This document shows, piece by piece, positions 37,364-46,918 of a DNA stretch of 64,000 nucleotides. The translations under genes and the position numbers were made by a program. Within the stretch, counting starts at the first letter, position 1. Each line of letters begins with the position of its first letter. The stretch comes from Streptomyces sp. QL37 (GTDB lineage: Bacteria > Actinomycetota > Actinomycetes > Streptomycetales > Streptomycetaceae). The stretch lies in assembly GCF_002941025.1 (NCBI RefSeq), contig NZ_PTJS01000001.1, positions 2,852,001 to 2,916,000 on the forward strand, written 5' to 3'. A model generated the notes under the pieces. It was not told the DNA's origin. It worked only from the letters and a program-made list of their open reading frames with translations, and ran no database searches.

Positions 37364-38833
37364 ATGGACGCATCAGTCGTAGTCGTAGGAGCTGGACCGG
37401 CCGGGCTCATGCTCGCCGGGGAACTGCGCCTGGCCGGGATCGACGTGGTGGTCCTGGAGAAACTGGCACGGAGCACAGGCGAGTCCCGCGGCATCGGGTT
37501 CACCCCGCGCACCATGGAGGTGTTCGACCAGCGGGGACTTCTGTCCCGCTTCGGCGACATCGAGAAGAGCGGCCAGGGACACTTCGGCGGCATTCCGCTG
37601 GACTTCGAGGTCCTGGGCGGAGGGGAACTGGCGGCCAGATCGGTGCCGCAGTCCGTCACCGAGAGCGTCCTGGAAGCATGGGCGCGTGAACTCGGGGCCG
37701 ACATCCGCCGGGGCCACGAATTCGCCGGGCTCACGGACCACGGGGACCGGGTCGACGTCCGGGTGCGCGACTCGGGCCACGAGCACACCCTGAGCGCCGC
37801 CTACCTGGTCGGGTGCGACGGAGGCCGCAGCGGCGTGCGCAAGGCCGGCGGGTTCGACTTCCCGGGCACCGCCGCCACCACCGAGCTCTTCCTCGCGGAC
37901 GTACGCGGTGTCGACCTGGAGCCGCGCATGGTGGCCGACCGGGTGACCGACGGCATGGTGATGGTGGGACGGCTCGGCGACGGCGTGCACCGCATCATCG
38001 TCAGCGAGCGCGGCGCACCGCCGCAGCGTCGTACCGGCCCGCCCGCCTTCGCCGAGGTCGCGGACGTGTGGAAGCGGCTCACCGGAATCGACATCTCGCA
38101 CGCCGAGCCGGTCTGGGTCAGCGCCTTCGGCGACGCCAGCCGGCAGGTCACCGAATACCGCAGGGGGCGGGTCCTGCTCTCGGGCGACTCCGCGCACATC
38201 CATCTGCCGGCCGGTGGCCAGGGAATGAACACCAGCGTCCAGGACTCGGTGAACCTCGGCTGGAAGCTGGCCGCGGTGCTGCGCTCCACCGCACCTCCCG
38301 CGCTGCTGGACACGTACCACAGCGAGCGCCACGAGGTCGGACGGCGCCTGCTCGCCAACACACGCGCCCAGAGCCTGCTGCTCCTGGGCAGTGAGGACGT
38401 GCAGCCGCTCCGCGACATGCTCGCCGAACTCGCCCTGCACGAGGAGGTGAGCCGCACCCTCGCGGCCAAGGCGGCGGGACTGGACATCCGTTACGACGTC
38501 GGCAAGGGGGTCAACCCGCTGCTCGGCCGGCGGATGCCCACCTGGGAGCTTCTGCGGGACGGCACCCCCACCACCAGCGCGGAACTGCTCAGGGCAGGCC
38601 GGGGCGTGCTCCTCGACCTGGCCGGCAACCAGCACCTGCGGCGACGTGCCGTCGGCTGGACGGACCGGGTCGACGTCGTGACGGCCACCCGCCGGAGCGA
38701 AGCAGGGGACGGACCGGCGGGCCGGGCGCACGCGGTCCTGATCAGGCCCGACGGGCACGTCGCCTGGATCGCGCCCGGCAGCCACCACGATCTGCCGATG
38801 GCGTTGGAACGCTGGTTCGGACCGGCCAGGTGA
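37364..38833 (+). CDS. FAD-dependent aromatic oxygenase, PgaE/UrdE type
   Basis: 489-aa group A flavoprotein monooxygenase. GAGPAG at 9-14 binds ADP, CDGGRS at 151-156 is the DG motif, and SGDSAHIHLPAGGQG at 273-287 the GD motif that holds FAD. A thioredoxin-like C-terminal domain (about 390-489) completes the family. In angucycline pathways PgaE-type enzymes hydroxylate C12 of the prejadomycin-like intermediate. It precedes the cyclase and KS genes exactly as pgaE does in the gaudimycin cluster. Confidence 0.93.
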   Translation: MDASVVVVGAGPAGLMLAGELRLAGIDVVVLEKLARSTGESRGIGFTPRTMEVFDQRGLLSRFGDIEKSGQGHFGGIPLDFEVLGGGELAARSVPQSVTESVLEAWARELGADIRRGHEFAGLTDHGDRVDVRVRDSGHEHTLSAAYLVGCDGGRSGVRKAGGFDFPGTAATTELFLADVRGVDLEPRMVADRVTDGMVMVGRLGDGVHRIIVSERGAPPQRRTGPPAFAEVADVWKRLTGIDISHAEPVWVSAFGDASRQVTEYRRGRVLLSGDSAHIHLPAGGQGMNTSVQDSVNLGWKLAAVLRSTAPPALLDTYHSERHEVGRRLLANTRAQSLLLLGSEDVQPLRDMLAELALHEEVSRTLAAKAAGLDIRYDVGKGVNPLLGRRMPTWELLRDGTPTTSAELLRAGRGVLLDLAGNQHLRRRAVGWTDRVDVVTATRRSEAGDGPAGRAHAVLIRPDGHVAWIAPGSHHDLPMALERWFGPAR

Positions 38834-39016
38834 GATTCCGGGAGCACGGGAGACCCCGGGCCCACGTGACGCGGTCCGGACGAGGTTCCGCCGGCAGCGG
38901 GACGCGGTAGCCGCACCCACCGGACGCCGCGACGCGACACGGCACCCACGCCACGCAGCGCCCGACACACGCCGCACGCAGGTGCGCAGAGCACACGTGT
39001 GCAGAGAGAAGGAACG

Positions 39017-39343
39017 ATGCCAAGCACTCTGATCGTCGCGCGGATGAACATCGAATCGGCGGACGAAGTCGCCCGGATCTTCTCGGAGTTCGACGACACG
39101 GAAATGCCGCACCTGATGGGGACCCGACGCCGGGAGCTGTTCTCCTACCGCGGCCTGTACTTCCACCTCCAGGACTTCGACGGGGAGAACGGCGGGTCGC
39201 GGATCGAGGAGGCCAAGGCCCACCCGCGGTTCATCAAGGTCAGTGAGGACCTGAAGCCGTTCATCGAGGCCTACGACCCGGCCACCTGGCGCTCGCCGGC
39301 CGACGCCATGGCCCAGCGGTTCTACCATTGGAACGGAAGGTGA
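39017..39343 (+). CDS. polyketide cyclase, TcmI/JadI family
   Basis: 108-aa dimeric alpha/beta-barrel-type cyclase that closes the last ring(s) of the aromatic polyketide. Typical features: TLIVARMN at the start, [20 protein letters not shown] and YFHLQDF. Its stop overlaps the GTG of KS-alpha (GTGA). RBS GAAGGAACG. In angucyclines this family (JadI, PgaF, UrdF) directs the bent fourth-ring closure. Confidence 0.93.
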   Translation: MPSTLIVARMNIESADEVARIFSEFDDTEMPHLMGTRRRELFSYRGLYFHLQDFDGENGGSRIEEAKAHPRFIKVSEDLKPFIEAYDPATWRSPADAMAQRFYHWNGR

Positions 39344-40620
39344 GCGCGCAGCGGGGCCGGCGGGTCGTCATCACCGGTATCGGTGTCACCGCCCCCGGCG
39401 GCTCCGGAACCAAGGGCTTCTGGCAGCTGCTCACCGACGGCCGGACGGCCACCCGCCGGATCTCCCTCTTCGACTCCTCGGCGTTCCGCTCCCAGATCGC
39501 CGCCGAGGTGGACTTCGACGCGGAGGCACTCGGGCTGCGCCCGCAGGAGATCCGCCGGATGGACCGCGCGGCACAGTTCGCCGTGACGACCGCCCGCGAG
39601 GCCGCGGTGGACAGCGGGCTTGAGTTCGCCGCCGTCGACCCGGCCCGTACGGGAGTCTCCCTCGGCACCGCGGTCGGCGCGACGATGGGCCTGGACGAGG
39701 AGTACCGCACCGTCAGCGACGGCGGCCGCCTCGAACTCGTCGACCACGCCTACGCCGTACCGCACCTCTACAGCTACATGGTCCCCAGCTCGTTCGCCGC
39801 CGAGGTGGCCTGGTCCGTCGGCGCCGAGGGGCCGGTCACCGTGGTCTCCACCGGCTGCACCTCCGGGCTCGACGCGGTCGGCCACGCGGCGGACATCATC
39901 AGGGAGGGCTCCGCCGACGTCATGATCGCCGGCGCCGCCGAAGCACCGATCTCCCCGATCACGGTCGCCTGCTTCGACGCGATCAAGGCCACGACGCCCC
40001 GCAACGACGACCCCGAGCACGCCTCGCGGCCCTTCGACGCGAGCCGCAACGGCTTCGTCCTCGGTGAGGGGTCCGCCGTGTTCGTACTGGAGGAACTGGA
40101 GAGCGCCCGGCGCCGGGGCGCCCATGTGTACGCCGAGATCGCCGGCTACGCGACCCGTTCCAACGCCTTCCACATGACCGGCCTGCGCCCCGACGGCGCG
40201 GAGATGGCCGAGGCCATCCGGGTGGCCATGGCGGAGGCACGGGTGAACGCCGAGGACATCGACTACATCAACGCGCACGGATCCGGGACCAAGCAGAACG
40301 ACCGGCACGAGACGGCGGCGTTCAAGCGGAGCCTGGGCGAGGCCGCGTACCGGGTGCCCATCAGCTCCATCAAGTCCATGATCGGCCACTCGCTCGGCGC
40401 GGTCGGCTCCATCGAGCTGGCCGCCTCCGCGCTGGCCATGGAGCATCACGCGGTGCCGCCCACGGCCAATCTGCACACCGCGGACCCGGAGTGCGACCTC
40501 GACTACACGCCGCTGGTCGCCCGCGAGCAGCGGACCGACACCGTGCTGTCGGTCGGCAGCGGATTCGGCGGGTTCCAGAGCGCGGTGGTGCTCGCCCGGC
40601 CCGACAGGAGTCAGCGATGA
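39340..40620 (+). CDS. type II PKS ketosynthase alpha
   Basis: 426-aa catalytic KS of the minimal PKS; it extends the chain with malonyl-ACP. Active-site Cys173 in [12 protein letters not shown], His313 in [12 protein letters not shown], and Lys345/His350 in SIKSMIGHS are all present, so the enzyme is intact. The GTG start overlaps the cyclase stop; the stop overlaps the KS-beta ATG (ATGA), keeping equimolar synthesis of the heterodimer. Confidence 0.97.
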   Translation: MSAQRGRRVVITGIGVTAPGGSGTKGFWQLLTDGRTATRRISLFDSSAFRSQIAAEVDFDAEALGLRPQEIRRMDRAAQFAVTTAREAAVDSGLEFAAVDPARTGVSLGTAVGATMGLDEEYRTVSDGGRLELVDHAYAVPHLYSYMVPSSFAAEVAWSVGAEGPVTVVSTGCTSGLDAVGHAADIIREGSADVMIAGAAEAPISPITVACFDAIKATTPRNDDPEHASRPFDASRNGFVLGEGSAVFVLEELESARRRGAHVYAEIAGYATRSNAFHMTGLRPDGAEMAEAIRVAMAEARVNAEDIDYINAHGSGTKQNDRHETAAFKRSLGEAAYRVPISSIKSMIGHSLGAVGSIELAASALAMEHHAVPPTANLHTADPECDLDYTPLVAREQRTDTVLSVGSGFGGFQSAVVLARPDRSQR

Positions 40621-41837
40621 ACGTCAGCACAGTGGTGACGGGCCTGGGAATCGCCGCGCCCAACGGGCTGGGCCTGGAGGAGTACTGGTCCGCCACCCTC
40701 GCGGGCCGCAGCGGCATCGGCCCGGTGTCACGCTTCGACGCCTCCTCCTACCCGGCCCGGCTCGCGGGCGAGATCGACGGCTTCGTCGCCGAGGACCATC
40801 TGCCGGGGCGGCTCCTGCCCCAGACCGACCGGATGACACAACTCGCCCTGGTGGCCGCCGGATGGGCGCTGGACGACGCGGGCGTCGTGCCCGGCGATCT
40901 CCCCGAGTACGACATGGGTGTGATCACCGCCAGCCACTCCGGCGGATTCGAGTTCGGCCAGAACGAACTCAGGGCGCTGTGGAGCAAGGGCGGCAAGTAC
41001 GTGAGCGCCTACCAGTCCTTCGCCTGGTTCTACGCGGTCAACAGCGGCCAGATATCCATCCGCAACGGCATGCGGGGGCCGAGCGGTGTCGTCGTCAGCG
41101 ACCAGGCGGGCGGCCTCGACGCACTCGCCCAGGCCCGGCGGCAGATCCGCAAGGGCACACCGCTGATCGTCTCCGGCGCCGTCGACGCGTCCATCTGCCC
41201 CTGGGGGTGGGTGGCCCAGCTCGCGAGCGACCGGCTCAGCCACGGCGACGTACCCGAGCGCGCCTACCTGCCCTTCGACGACTCCGCGGCCGGGCACGTG
41301 GCCGGCGAGGGTGGAGCCCTGCTCGTCCTGGAGGAGGAGAGCCACGCCCGCGCCCGGGACGCTCGGCGGATCTACGGCCGGATCGCGGGCCACGCCGCCA
41401 CCTTCGACCCGCCGCGGGACAGCGGGCGGGCCCCCGCCGTGCAGACGGTGATCGATCAGGCGCTGGCGGACGCCGCCGTCACCGCGGAGGAGGTGGACGT
41501 GGTCTTCGCGGACGCCGCCGGCCTGCCCGGCCTCGACCGGGTGGAGGCCGAGGCGATCTCCAAGGTGTTCGGCCCGCGAGGGGTGCCGGTGACGGCTCCC
41601 AAGACCATGACCGGGCGGCTCTACTCGGGGTCGGCGCCGCTGGACGTGGCGACCGCCTGCCTCAGCATCCGGGACGCGGTGATTCCGCCCACCGTGCACA
41701 CCTCGCCCTCGGGCCGGTACGACATCGACCTGGTGACCGGCGCCCCACGCGAGGCGACCGTGCGGTACGCGCTCGTGATCGCCCGCGGATACGGCGGCTT
41801 CAACTCGGCGGTCGTCGTCGGCGCACCGCACGGCTGA
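40617..41837 (+). CDS. type II PKS chain length factor (KS-beta)
   Basis: 406 aa. The KS fold is kept but the active-site Cys is replaced by Gln163 ([11 protein letters not shown]), the hallmark of CLFs, which decarboxylates malonyl-ACP to start the chain and sets its length. The angucycline context predicts a decaketide. Translationally coupled to KS-alpha. Confidence 0.97.
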   Translation: MNVSTVVTGLGIAAPNGLGLEEYWSATLAGRSGIGPVSRFDASSYPARLAGEIDGFVAEDHLPGRLLPQTDRMTQLALVAAGWALDDAGVVPGDLPEYDMGVITASHSGGFEFGQNELRALWSKGGKYVSAYQSFAWFYAVNSGQISIRNGMRGPSGVVVSDQAGGLDALAQARRQIRKGTPLIVSGAVDASICPWGWVAQLASDRLSHGDVPERAYLPFDDSAAGHVAGEGGALLVLEEESHARARDARRIYGRIAGHAATFDPPRDSGRAPAVQTVIDQALADAAVTAEEVDVVFADAAGLPGLDRVEAEAISKVFGPRGVPVTAPKTMTGRLYSGSAPLDVATACLSIRDAVIPPTVHTSPSGRYDIDLVTGAPREATVRYALVIARGYGGFNSAVVVGAPHG

Positions 41838-41920
41838 CGAAGGAGAGCCGGAGCGCGGAGACGGATACCGCCACGACACCTCCTGTACACACCCACCCCT
41901 CTCGGAGAGCAGGAACAGCC

Positions 41921-42193
41921 ATGCCCGAACAGACCGTCTTCACCGTGGACGCGCTCAAGCAGATCCTGCGCGACGGAGCAGGAGCGGACGAGAGTGCCGC
42001 CCTCGACGGCGACATCCTCGACACCTCCTTCGACGCGCTGGGCTACGAGTCCCTCGCACTGCTCGAAACGGCCAGCCGCATCGAGCGGGCGTACGACATC
42101 AGCCTGGACGAGGAGGCGTTCGGCGAGGCGGTCACGCCCCGCGCGCTGATCGATCTCGTCAACTCACACCTGCCGGTCGAGCAGTCCGCCTGA
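41921..42193 (+). CDS. acyl carrier protein of the type II PKS
   Basis: 90 aa. Ser44 in LGYESLALLE is the phosphopantetheine attachment site; the usual Asp before Ser is Glu here, a conservative change. Acidic four-helix protein starting MPEQTVFTVDALKQ. Follows KS-beta after 83 bp. Activated by a PPTase such as the one at 51261. Confidence 0.96.
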   Translation: MPEQTVFTVDALKQILRDGAGADESAALDGDILDTSFDALGYESLALLETASRIERAYDISLDEEAFGEAVTPRALIDLVNSHLPVEQSA

Positions 42194-42264
42194 GGCCCGG
42201 GGCCCGAGTGACGAGCTCCGAGTTCCCCACGCACACCCGCCGATCCACCCAGGAGACGAAGAGC

Positions 42265-43050
42265 ATGACGAACGACGTGAGCAGGGTCGCCCTCGTGACC
42301 GGAGCGACCAGTGGAATCGGTCTGGCCGTCAGCCGCCTGCTGGCACAGCAGGGACACCGGGTCTACCTGTGCGCGCGCACGCAGGAGTCCGTGACCAGGA
42401 CCGTCAAGCAGCTCCAGAGCGAGGGACTGTCCGTGGACGGAACCGTCGCCGACGTGGGCTCGAAGGAGGACGTCAGGCACCTCGTGGAGAGCGCCGTGGC
42501 CCGTTTCGGGGCCATCGACGTCCTGGTCAACAACGCCGGCCGCAGCGGCGGCGGCGTGACCGCCGACATCGCGGACGAGCTGTGGCTGGACGTGATCAAC
42601 ACCAACCTCAACAGCGTCTTCTACCTCACCCGTGAAGTCCTGACGGCGGGCGGCATGCGGAAGAAGGACCGAGGACGGATCATCAACATCGCTTCCACGG
42701 CCGGAAAGCAGGGAGTCGTACTGGGCGCGCCGTACTCCGCCTCGAAGCACGGAGTCGTCGGCTTCACCAAGGCGCTCGGCAACGAGCTCGCGCCGACCGG
42801 CATCACCGTCAACGCCGTCTGCCCCGGCTATGTGGAAACCCCCATGGCACAGCGGGTCCGGGCGGGTTATGCCGCCGCGTACGACGCGAGCGAGGAGCAG
42901 ATCATGGAGAAGTTCACGGCCAAGATCCCGCTCGGCCGCTACTCCACGCCCGAGGAGGTCGCGGGCCTCGTCGGCTATCTGGCCTCCGACCCCGCCGCCC
43001 CGATCACCGCGCAGGCACTGAACGTGTGCGGCGGTCTGGGCAACTTCTGA
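42265..43050 (+). CDS. C9 ketoreductase (ActIII type)
   Basis: 261-aa SDR. NADPH loop TGATSGIG at 12-19; catalytic Ser144, Tyr157 and Lys161 (YSASK) align exactly with actinorhodin KR numbering, and RSGGG at 93-97 corresponds to the XGG stereocontrol loop. Reduces the C9 carbonyl of the nascent polyketide after first-ring closure. Start MTNDVSRVALVTG chosen over the longer frame by homology. Confidence 0.96.
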   Translation: MTNDVSRVALVTGATSGIGLAVSRLLAQQGHRVYLCARTQESVTRTVKQLQSEGLSVDGTVADVGSKEDVRHLVESAVARFGAIDVLVNNAGRSGGGVTADIADELWLDVINTNLNSVFYLTREVLTAGGMRKKDRGRIINIASTAGKQGVVLGAPYSASKHGVVGFTKALGNELAPTGITVNAVCPGYVETPMAQRVRAGYAAAYDASEEQIMEKFTAKIPLGRYSTPEEVAGLVGYLASDPAAPITAQALNVCGGLGNF

Positions 43051-43091
43051 TCCGGCCGGGCAACCAGCCACCACACAGCAGGGAGTTGACC

Positions 43092-44039
43092 ATGACCGAG
43101 CAGGAAGCCCGCGAAGTCGAGCACGAGATCACCGTCCGAGCACCCGCCGAGGACGTCTACCGTCTCCTCGCCGAGGTGGAGAACTGGCCCAGGCTCTTCC
43201 CCCCGTCCGTGTACGTGGACTACGCGGAGAAGAACGGCAACGAGGAGCGCATCCGGATCTGGGCCACCGCCAACGGCGAGGCGAAGCACTGGACCTCACG
43301 CCGTGAGCTCGACCCCGAGGGCCGCCGCATCACCTTCTGGCAGGAGGTGTCCGCGCCGCCGGTGGCGCGGATGAGCGGCACCTGGATCATCGAACCGCAG
43401 GGCCCCGAGCAGACCCGGGTGCGGCTCCTGCACACCTATCGGGCGATCGATGACGATCCCGAAGGGCTCGCCTGGATCGACCGGGCCGTGGACCGCAACA
43501 GCAGGGCAGAACTGCCCGCACTGAAGGAGAACCTGGAGCTCGCCTCGCTCTCCGCCGACCTGACGCTGTCCTTCGAGGACACCGTGCGGATCGACGGATC
43601 GGCCAAGGACGTCTTCGCGTTCATCAACGAGGCCCAGCTGTGGACCGAGCGGCTCCCGCACGTGCACGACGTCACACTGACCGAGAGCACTCCGGGCGTC
43701 CAGACCCTCCGGATGGACACCGTCGCCAAGGACGGCTCGACCCACACCACGGAATCGGTACGGGTCTGCTTCCCCGACCACCGGATCGCCTACAAGCAGA
43801 CGACGCTGCCGGCGCTGATGAAACTGCACACCGGCTACTGGCAGTTCAGCGAGGGTGACGACGGTGTCACCACCGCCACTTCCCAGCACACGGTGACGGT
43901 CGACGTCGAGAACATCGCGAAGGTCCTCGGTCCCGCCGCCGGAGTGGCGGAGGCTCGCGCGTTCCTGCGCGAGGCGCTCGGGACCAACAGCCGGGCCACT
44001 CTGGGGCACGCCAAGGCCTTCGCCGAAGCACGGCGCTGA
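43092..44039 (+). CDS. didomain aromatase/cyclase
   Basis: 315 aa with two SRPBCC (START-like) domains: residues 1-150 (VEHEITVRAPAEDVYRLLAE) and 165-310 (LSFEDTVRIDGSAKDVFAFI). Reducing-PKS didomain aromatases of this kind aromatise the first ring of C9-reduced decaketides. Found between KR and the oxygenase-reductase fusion as in pgaL and urdL loci. Confidence 0.93.
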   Translation: MTEQEAREVEHEITVRAPAEDVYRLLAEVENWPRLFPPSVYVDYAEKNGNEERIRIWATANGEAKHWTSRRELDPEGRRITFWQEVSAPPVARMSGTWIIEPQGPEQTRVRLLHTYRAIDDDPEGLAWIDRAVDRNSRAELPALKENLELASLSADLTLSFEDTVRIDGSAKDVFAFINEAQLWTERLPHVHDVTLTESTPGVQTLRMDTVAKDGSTHTTESVRVCFPDHRIAYKQTTLPALMKLHTGYWQFSEGDDGVTTATSQHTVTVDVENIAKVLGPAAGVAEARAFLREALGTNSRATLGHAKAFAEARR

Positions 44040-44042
44040 CCC

Positions 44043-46010
44043 GTGGGCACCACGCGCGACGCGGACGTGCTCGTCGTGGGCGCAGGCCCGGTGGGGCTCC
44101 TGCTGGCCGGCGATCTGGCCGGCAGCGGCGCCGGAGTGATCGTGCTGGAGCAGCTCAGCGCCCCGACCGCCGAGTCCAAGGCGTCGATACTGCACGCCCG
44201 TACGCGAGAGATCTTCGCCGCCCGCGGCATCCTCGACCGGATGGGCACCGTCCCGGACGGCGGGCGCGGCCACTTCGGGGGCATTCCACTCGATCTGCGG
44301 GAGGCGGACCCGGAGCATCCGTACGCCGGACAGGCCGAGTACCTGCAGAGCCGGCTCGAACCCGTACTGCAGGACTGGGCCGCGGAACGGGGCGCCGTGG
44401 TGCGCCGCGGGCACCGCGTCACCGCGCTGGTGCGGCAGTCCGACGGGGTGGAGCTGGAGACGGTGGGGCCGGACGAGCGGCCCCGGCGCCTCACGGCACG
44501 CTACGTCGTCGGGTGCGACGGTACCCGGAGCACGGTACGGCAGCTCGCCGGCTTCGACTTCGCGGGCGACTCCGCCACCCGGGAGATGCTCCGCGCCGAC
44601 GTGGCGGGCATCGACGTCCCCGACCGGCGACTGCGCCGGTACCCCCGGGGAACCGCGACCTCCTACCGCCGCGGCGACGGCACCACCCGGCTGATGGTGC
44701 ACGCACGAGCCGCGACCCCCGGCACGGGCAGGCCCGGATTCGCCGAGGTCGTGGCGGCATGGGCACAGGTGACGGGCGAGGACATCGGCAGCGGGGAGCC
44801 GCGCTGGCTCGACAGATTCGACGACACGCGGCGCCAGGCCACCCGTTACCGCCAAGGCCGCGTCCTGCTGGCAGGCGACGCGGCCCACGCGCAGATGCCC
44901 GTCGGCGGACAGGCGCTCAACCTGGGACTGCAGGACGCGGCCGCCCTGGGCCCCCGGCTCGCCGCACGGGTGTCGGGCGCCGCCGACGACCACGTACTGG
45001 ACGACTACCACCGCGAACGCCATGCGGCGGGCGCCCGCACGCTGACCAACATCCAGGCCCAGTCGCTGCTGCTCTTCGGCGGTCAGGAGGTCGACGGGGC
45101 ACGGGACGTCTTCCGGGAGCTCCTGGACCTCGCCCCCGTCCGCCGGCACCTCGCCCGCACGATCAGCGGCCTGGACACCCCCTACCGCCCTCCGGCCGAG
45201 CGCCGGAGCCGGTCCACCCCCTCACCGCAGGAGAGCTCCACCATGAGCAGGCTCACGGGCAAGAACGCACTGGTCACCGGCTCCAGCCGGGGCATCGGGC
45301 GGGCCACCGCCGTACGGCTGGCGCGCGAAGGCGCCCTGGTCGCGGTGCACTACGCGAGCAACGAGGCGGCGGCCGACGAGACGGTCGCCCAGATCGAACG
45401 GGAAGGCGGCCGCGCCTTCCCCGTACGCGCCGAACTCGGCGTCGCCGGCGACGTCCACGAGCTCTTCCTCGGCCTGGAGCAGGGCCTGAAGGAGAGGACG
45501 GGGGAGACCACCCTCGACATCCTCGTCAACAACGCGGCCGTCACCGGAGTGGACGGCATACTCCCCGAGGACGTCACCGCCGAGCAGCTCGACCGTTACT
45601 ACGCGGTGAACGCGAAGGCTCCGTTCCTCCTCGTTCAGCGGGCGGTCAGGAACATGCCGGACGGCGGCAGGATCATCAACATCTCGTCCGGTCTCACCCG
45701 CTGCGCCGTGCCGGAGCAGGTCGCGTACTCGATGACCAAGGGTGCCCTGGAGCAGATCACCCTGCACATGGCCAAACACCTCGCCCCGCGCGGCATCACC
45801 GTCAACAGCGTGGCACCGGGAATCACCGACAACGGCGGAGCGGTCTTCGACATCCCCGAGATCGTGGAGCAGATGGCGCAGAGTTCCGCCTTCAAGCGCG
45901 TGGGCGAGGCCGGGGACGTCGCGGACGTGGTGACCTTCATCGCCACCGACGAGTCGCGCTGGATCACCGGCGCCTTCATCGACGCGAGCGGCGGGACGCT
46001 CCTCGGATGA
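44043..46010 (+). CDS. fused FAD oxygenase-short-chain reductase, PgaM/UrdM/JadF type
   Basis: 655 aa from a GTG start 3 bp after the aromatase stop. Residues 1-390 are a flavoprotein monooxygenase: GAGPVG 13-18, CDGTRS 158-163, AGDAAHAQMPVGGQ 277-290; the C-terminal thioredoxin-like domain of free oxygenases is absent. From residue 401 follows a complete SDR: TGSSRGIG 412-419, later ISSG and YSMTK. An internal ATG (45243) with AGGAGAG upstream could give a separate reductase, as described for PgaM. This fusion is a diagnostic angucycline enzyme. Confidence 0.93.
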   Translation: MGTTRDADVLVVGAGPVGLLLAGDLAGSGAGVIVLEQLSAPTAESKASILHARTREIFAARGILDRMGTVPDGGRGHFGGIPLDLREADPEHPYAGQAEYLQSRLEPVLQDWAAERGAVVRRGHRVTALVRQSDGVELETVGPDERPRRLTARYVVGCDGTRSTVRQLAGFDFAGDSATREMLRADVAGIDVPDRRLRRYPRGTATSYRRGDGTTRLMVHARAATPGTGRPGFAEVVAAWAQVTGEDIGSGEPRWLDRFDDTRRQATRYRQGRVLLAGDAAHAQMPVGGQALNLGLQDAAALGPRLAARVSGAADDHVLDDYHRERHAAGARTLTNIQAQSLLLFGGQEVDGARDVFRELLDLAPVRRHLARTISGLDTPYRPPAERRSRSTPSPQESSTMSRLTGKNALVTGSSRGIGRATAVRLAREGALVAVHYASNEAAADETVAQIEREGGRAFPVRAELGVAGDVHELFLGLEQGLKERTGETTLDILVNNAAVTGVDGILPEDVTAEQLDRYYAVNAKAPFLLVQRAVRNMPDGGRIINISSGLTRCAVPEQVAYSMTKGALEQITLHMAKHLAPRGITVNSVAPGITDNGGAVFDIPEIVEQMAQSSAFKRVGEAGDVADVVTFIATDESRWITGAFIDASGGTLLG

Positions 46011-46104
46011 GCCGTCCTCGGTGCACCCGTATCCGGGCCCTGGCCCGTACCCACACCGCGGGGTCCGCGAGGCACCGGGCCCGGTTCCCGACCGAAGGAG
46101 ACCT

Positions 46105-46890
46105 GTGACCACCCAGCCCGCTCCGCACATCCCGTCCGGCACCCGCGTGGCACTCGTGACCGGTGCCAACAAAGGCATCGGTCGGGCCGTCGCCGGACAA
46201 CTCGGCGCGCTCGGCATGCGCGTCTACCTGGGCGCCCGCGACGACGAACGCGGGCGCGCCGCCGAGAGGGACCTGCGCGCCGAGGACCTCGACGTCCGCT
46301 TCGTCAGGCTCGACGTCACGGACGAGACCTCCGTGACCCTTGCCGCCAAGCACATCGGCGAGGAATCGGGCCGCCTGGACGTGCTGGTCAACAACGCCGG
46401 CACCGGCGCCCCCGTGGGTGCCCCCAGCGAGACGGCGGTGCAGGACGTGCGCAGCACGTTCGAGACGAACGTCTTCGGCACCATCGCGGTGACGAACGCG
46501 ATGATCCCGCTGCTGCGCCGCTCGGAGGCCGGACGCATCGTGAACGTCAGCAGCGTCCTGGGCTCCCTCACCCACGCCGCGGCACGGGAGGACCCGTCGG
46601 GTGTCTTCCCGCCGGGCGTCTTCCCCGCGGTGCTCGACTACAACACCTCCAAGGCCGCCCTGAACGCCATCACCGTGACGTACGCGAACGAGCTGCGCGA
46701 CGAGGGAATCCTGGTGAACGCGGTGTCCCCCGGGTTCGTCGCCACCGACATCAACGGCCACCGCGGACACCTCACCACGGAGCAGGGAGCCCGCCTTCCC
46801 GTACGGATGGCGACCCTTGGCGCGGACGGGCCGACCGCCACCTTCGTCGGTGAGGACGGCACGCCGGCCGGACAGCGGCTGGCCTGGTGA
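46105..46890 (+). CDS. short-chain dehydrogenase/reductase
   Basis: 261 aa from a GTG with GAAGGAG upstream. NAD(P)-binding TGANKGIG near residue 20, NNAG, and catalytic YNTSK. Similar to carbonyl reductase-like SDRs with a short substrate lid. In angucycline clusters a free SDR beside the oxygenase-reductase fusion performs late ketone reduction (LanV/UrdMred-like), which is the likely role here. Confidence 0.88.
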   Translation: MTTQPAPHIPSGTRVALVTGANKGIGRAVAGQLGALGMRVYLGARDDERGRAAERDLRAEDLDVRFVRLDVTDETSVTLAAKHIGEESGRLDVLVNNAGTGAPVGAPSETAVQDVRSTFETNVFGTIAVTNAMIPLLRRSEAGRIVNVSSVLGSLTHAAAREDPSGVFPPGVFPAVLDYNTSKAALNAITVTYANELRDEGILVNAVSPGFVATDINGHRGHLTTEQGARLPVRMATLGADGPTATFVGEDGTPAGQRLAW

Positions 46891-46918
46891 AGGACGTACG
46901 TGACGACAGGACGGGAGC

